This document shows, in pieces, positions 63,022-64,000 of a DNA stretch of 64,000 bases. The DNA comes from JAJEBT01 sp965221485 (GTDB lineage: Bacteria; Pseudomonadota; Alphaproteobacteria; MPNO01; UBA830). Numbering within the stretch: the stretch's first letter is position 1; each line of letters opens with the position of its first letter. Under the pieces are notes generated by a model, which worked only from the letters and a program-made list of their open reading frames with translations, ran no database searches and was not told the DNA's origin. The position numbers and the translations under genes were made by a program. The stretch lies in the NCBI GenBank assembly GCA_965221485.1, contig OZ244893.1:1116001-1180000 (forward strand). The letters are read 5' to 3'.

Positions 63022-64000
63022 TCAATCGTTGGCAAGCTCCACATGCTGCTGCAACAGGTCCGGTATGGAACCGGGAGATCGACGGCCCAGACCGCATTCG
63101 GTTGCAATGCCGAACGTATCCACGACCTTCGAGGCGGCGGCAATACGTCGTCGGGAACCGCTGATCCCGCCGGTTTCATGCACCAGCCCCAGATAGAGCT
63201 GGCACCCGGGCTTCAATTTTAACCGGGTCAGTGGAGCAAAGTATGAATCGTCGTCCCGTTCCCGCGGCACCGGCATGTGAATCCAGTCGATCGACCGCCT
63301 GGTCATCTTCGATACACCATTGGAGACATCCACCAGATGACCCGCGTCAGCCGGTTCACAGAAATGCTTGTGACCCGAGTCTCCGTAACAAAGGTGAAGC
63401 CCAGCTTCAATTTCGTCGGAAATGCCATCCACAAGACTGGCCACTCTTGTGCAAATCTCCTCCAGCAGGTTCCCGTCCAGATGATGGTCGACCAAGCCCT
63501 CAAGCAAGGCGAATTCGCTCACGACCTCCCACTGTATCGCCAGCTTGCTCGCCGGAATTACGGCCAGCATCTTCTCCAGCTCCCGCCCGAGCGCGCGACC
63601 GTAGGCCTGTTCGAAAAGACTGCGTGATTCCTTCGCAATGTAGAACGTGGCGAGTGCGAGAGGGGTCGGCAATCCGACCTGAAACCTGACATCCGCAGGG
63701 ATAACACCCTCGTCAGTCAAGCCCGAGAAGACATGGTAGGATTCGATCGCTGCATCGCCGTAACCGAGATCCGGCAGATCGATCTCATCCGCCGATGTTA
63801 TATCCTCCACGACCTCATAGGCCCTGACCGGAACATAGTTGTTTTCCGGATCTTTCGTTCTCAGCTGGGGGCTTTGGCCGATCTTCCCGTACTGCCAGCG
63901 GATCCATGTGTCGCGTTCGCCGACTTCTCCGTCAGGGAGACGTTGCAAATAAGGACCCGCATGCTTCACGCTCTCCCGAAACATCTCCTCAGCAGTACCA
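63022..64000 (-). CDS. MetE/UroD-fold protein of unknown function, N-terminus beyond window
   Basis: The frame is open to the window edge, so the start is missing; an internal ATG at 63984 is probably not the true start because AEEMFRESVKHAGPYLQRLPDGEVGER reads as one family-like opening block. About 325 residues are present. Motifs GLHLCYGDSGHKHF near the middle and ATECGLGRR near the end resemble the zinc-ligand positions of cobalamin-independent methionine synthase. Related in fold to the gene at 36837 but only distantly. Function unknown. Confidence 0.7.
   Translation of the reverse strand, partial: GTAEEMFRESVKHAGPYLQRLPDGEVGERDTWIRWQYGKIGQSPQLRTKDPENNYVPVRAYEVVEDITSADEIDLPDLGYGDAAIESYHVFSGLTDEGVIPADVRFQVGLPTPLALATFYIAKESRSLFEQAYGRALGRELEKMLAVIPASKLAIQWEVVSEFALLEGLVDHHLDGNLLEEICTRVASLVDGISDEIEAGLHLCYGDSGHKHFCEPADAGHLVDVSNGVSKMTRRSIDWIHMPVPRERDDDSYFAPLTRLKLKPGCQLYLGLVHETGGISGSRRRIAAASKVVDTFGIATECGLGRRSPGSIPDLLQQHVELAND

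Noticed and set aside
1..64000. tRNA, rRNA, CRISPR arrays, insertion sequences
   Set aside because: Read for cloverleaf arms with the TTC loop, repeated spacers, transposase-like proteins and terminal repeats; none found by eye.

Overview
The window looks like a chromosomal segment of an alphaproteobacterium, probably a Rhodospirillales-like heterotroph. The block rpsB-tsf-pyrH-frr-uppS-cdsA-dxr-rseP-bamA, the order proS-lolC-lolD-dnaE, several good matches to the alphaproteobacterial housekeeping promoter pattern, and moderately high GC support this. I saw no rRNA, tRNA, CRISPR array, insertion sequence or integrase.

Layout. (1) 1-8612, minus strand: translation, isoprenoid and phospholipid synthesis and envelope assembly genes, from rpsB down to a truncated bamA. 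(2) 9177-14462, plus strand: a Tat-exported molybdenum hydroxylase of the PaoABC (periplasmic aldehyde oxidoreductase) type, a 48-residue membrane protein, a b561-type cytochrome and a small unknown protein. (3) 15009-18821: soxY, soxZ and a sulfide dehydrogenase pair (a di-haem cytochrome c of unusual domain make-up plus a flavoprotein), convergent with a YeeE/YedE sulfur transporter. (4) 19260-26074, minus: dnaE, lolD, lolC, proS. (5) 26149-29728, minus: methylcitrate cycle operon prpD-prpB-prpC, divergent from a ThDP enzyme; beyond it lies a second lyase-like plus PrpD-like pair. (6) 34119-36705: a membrane protein of unknown function and a PhyH-type dioxygenase. (7) 36837-56165, minus, almost 20 kb in one direction: three tandem UbiD decarboxylases, three ThDP enzymes, an FMN alpha-hydroxyacid oxidase, a sulfonate/aromatic-type ABC transporter, a Rieske ferredoxin, a small unknown protein, an amidohydrolase-2 protein and a MetE-like protein. 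(8) 57436-64000: chalcone-isomerase-like protein with an MFS carrier, a D-aminoacylase-like enzyme, an orphan TctC-type binding protein, and a truncated MetE/UroD-like gene.

The most interesting part is region 7. It combines three mechanistically unrelated families that include decarboxylases (prenyl-FMN UbiD, ThDP, metal-dependent amidohydrolase-2) with an oxidase that can make 2-oxo acids and an uptake system. I read it as an uncharacterised catabolic island for one or more aromatic or hydroxy-carboxylic acids. A well-spaced promoter with a palindrome at its start site precedes the first gene, and two strong inverted repeats lie farther upstream. The 738-base gap inside its ABC transporter genes carries plus-strand terminator-like elements and may encode a small RNA. 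Substrates are inference; nothing in the sequence names them.
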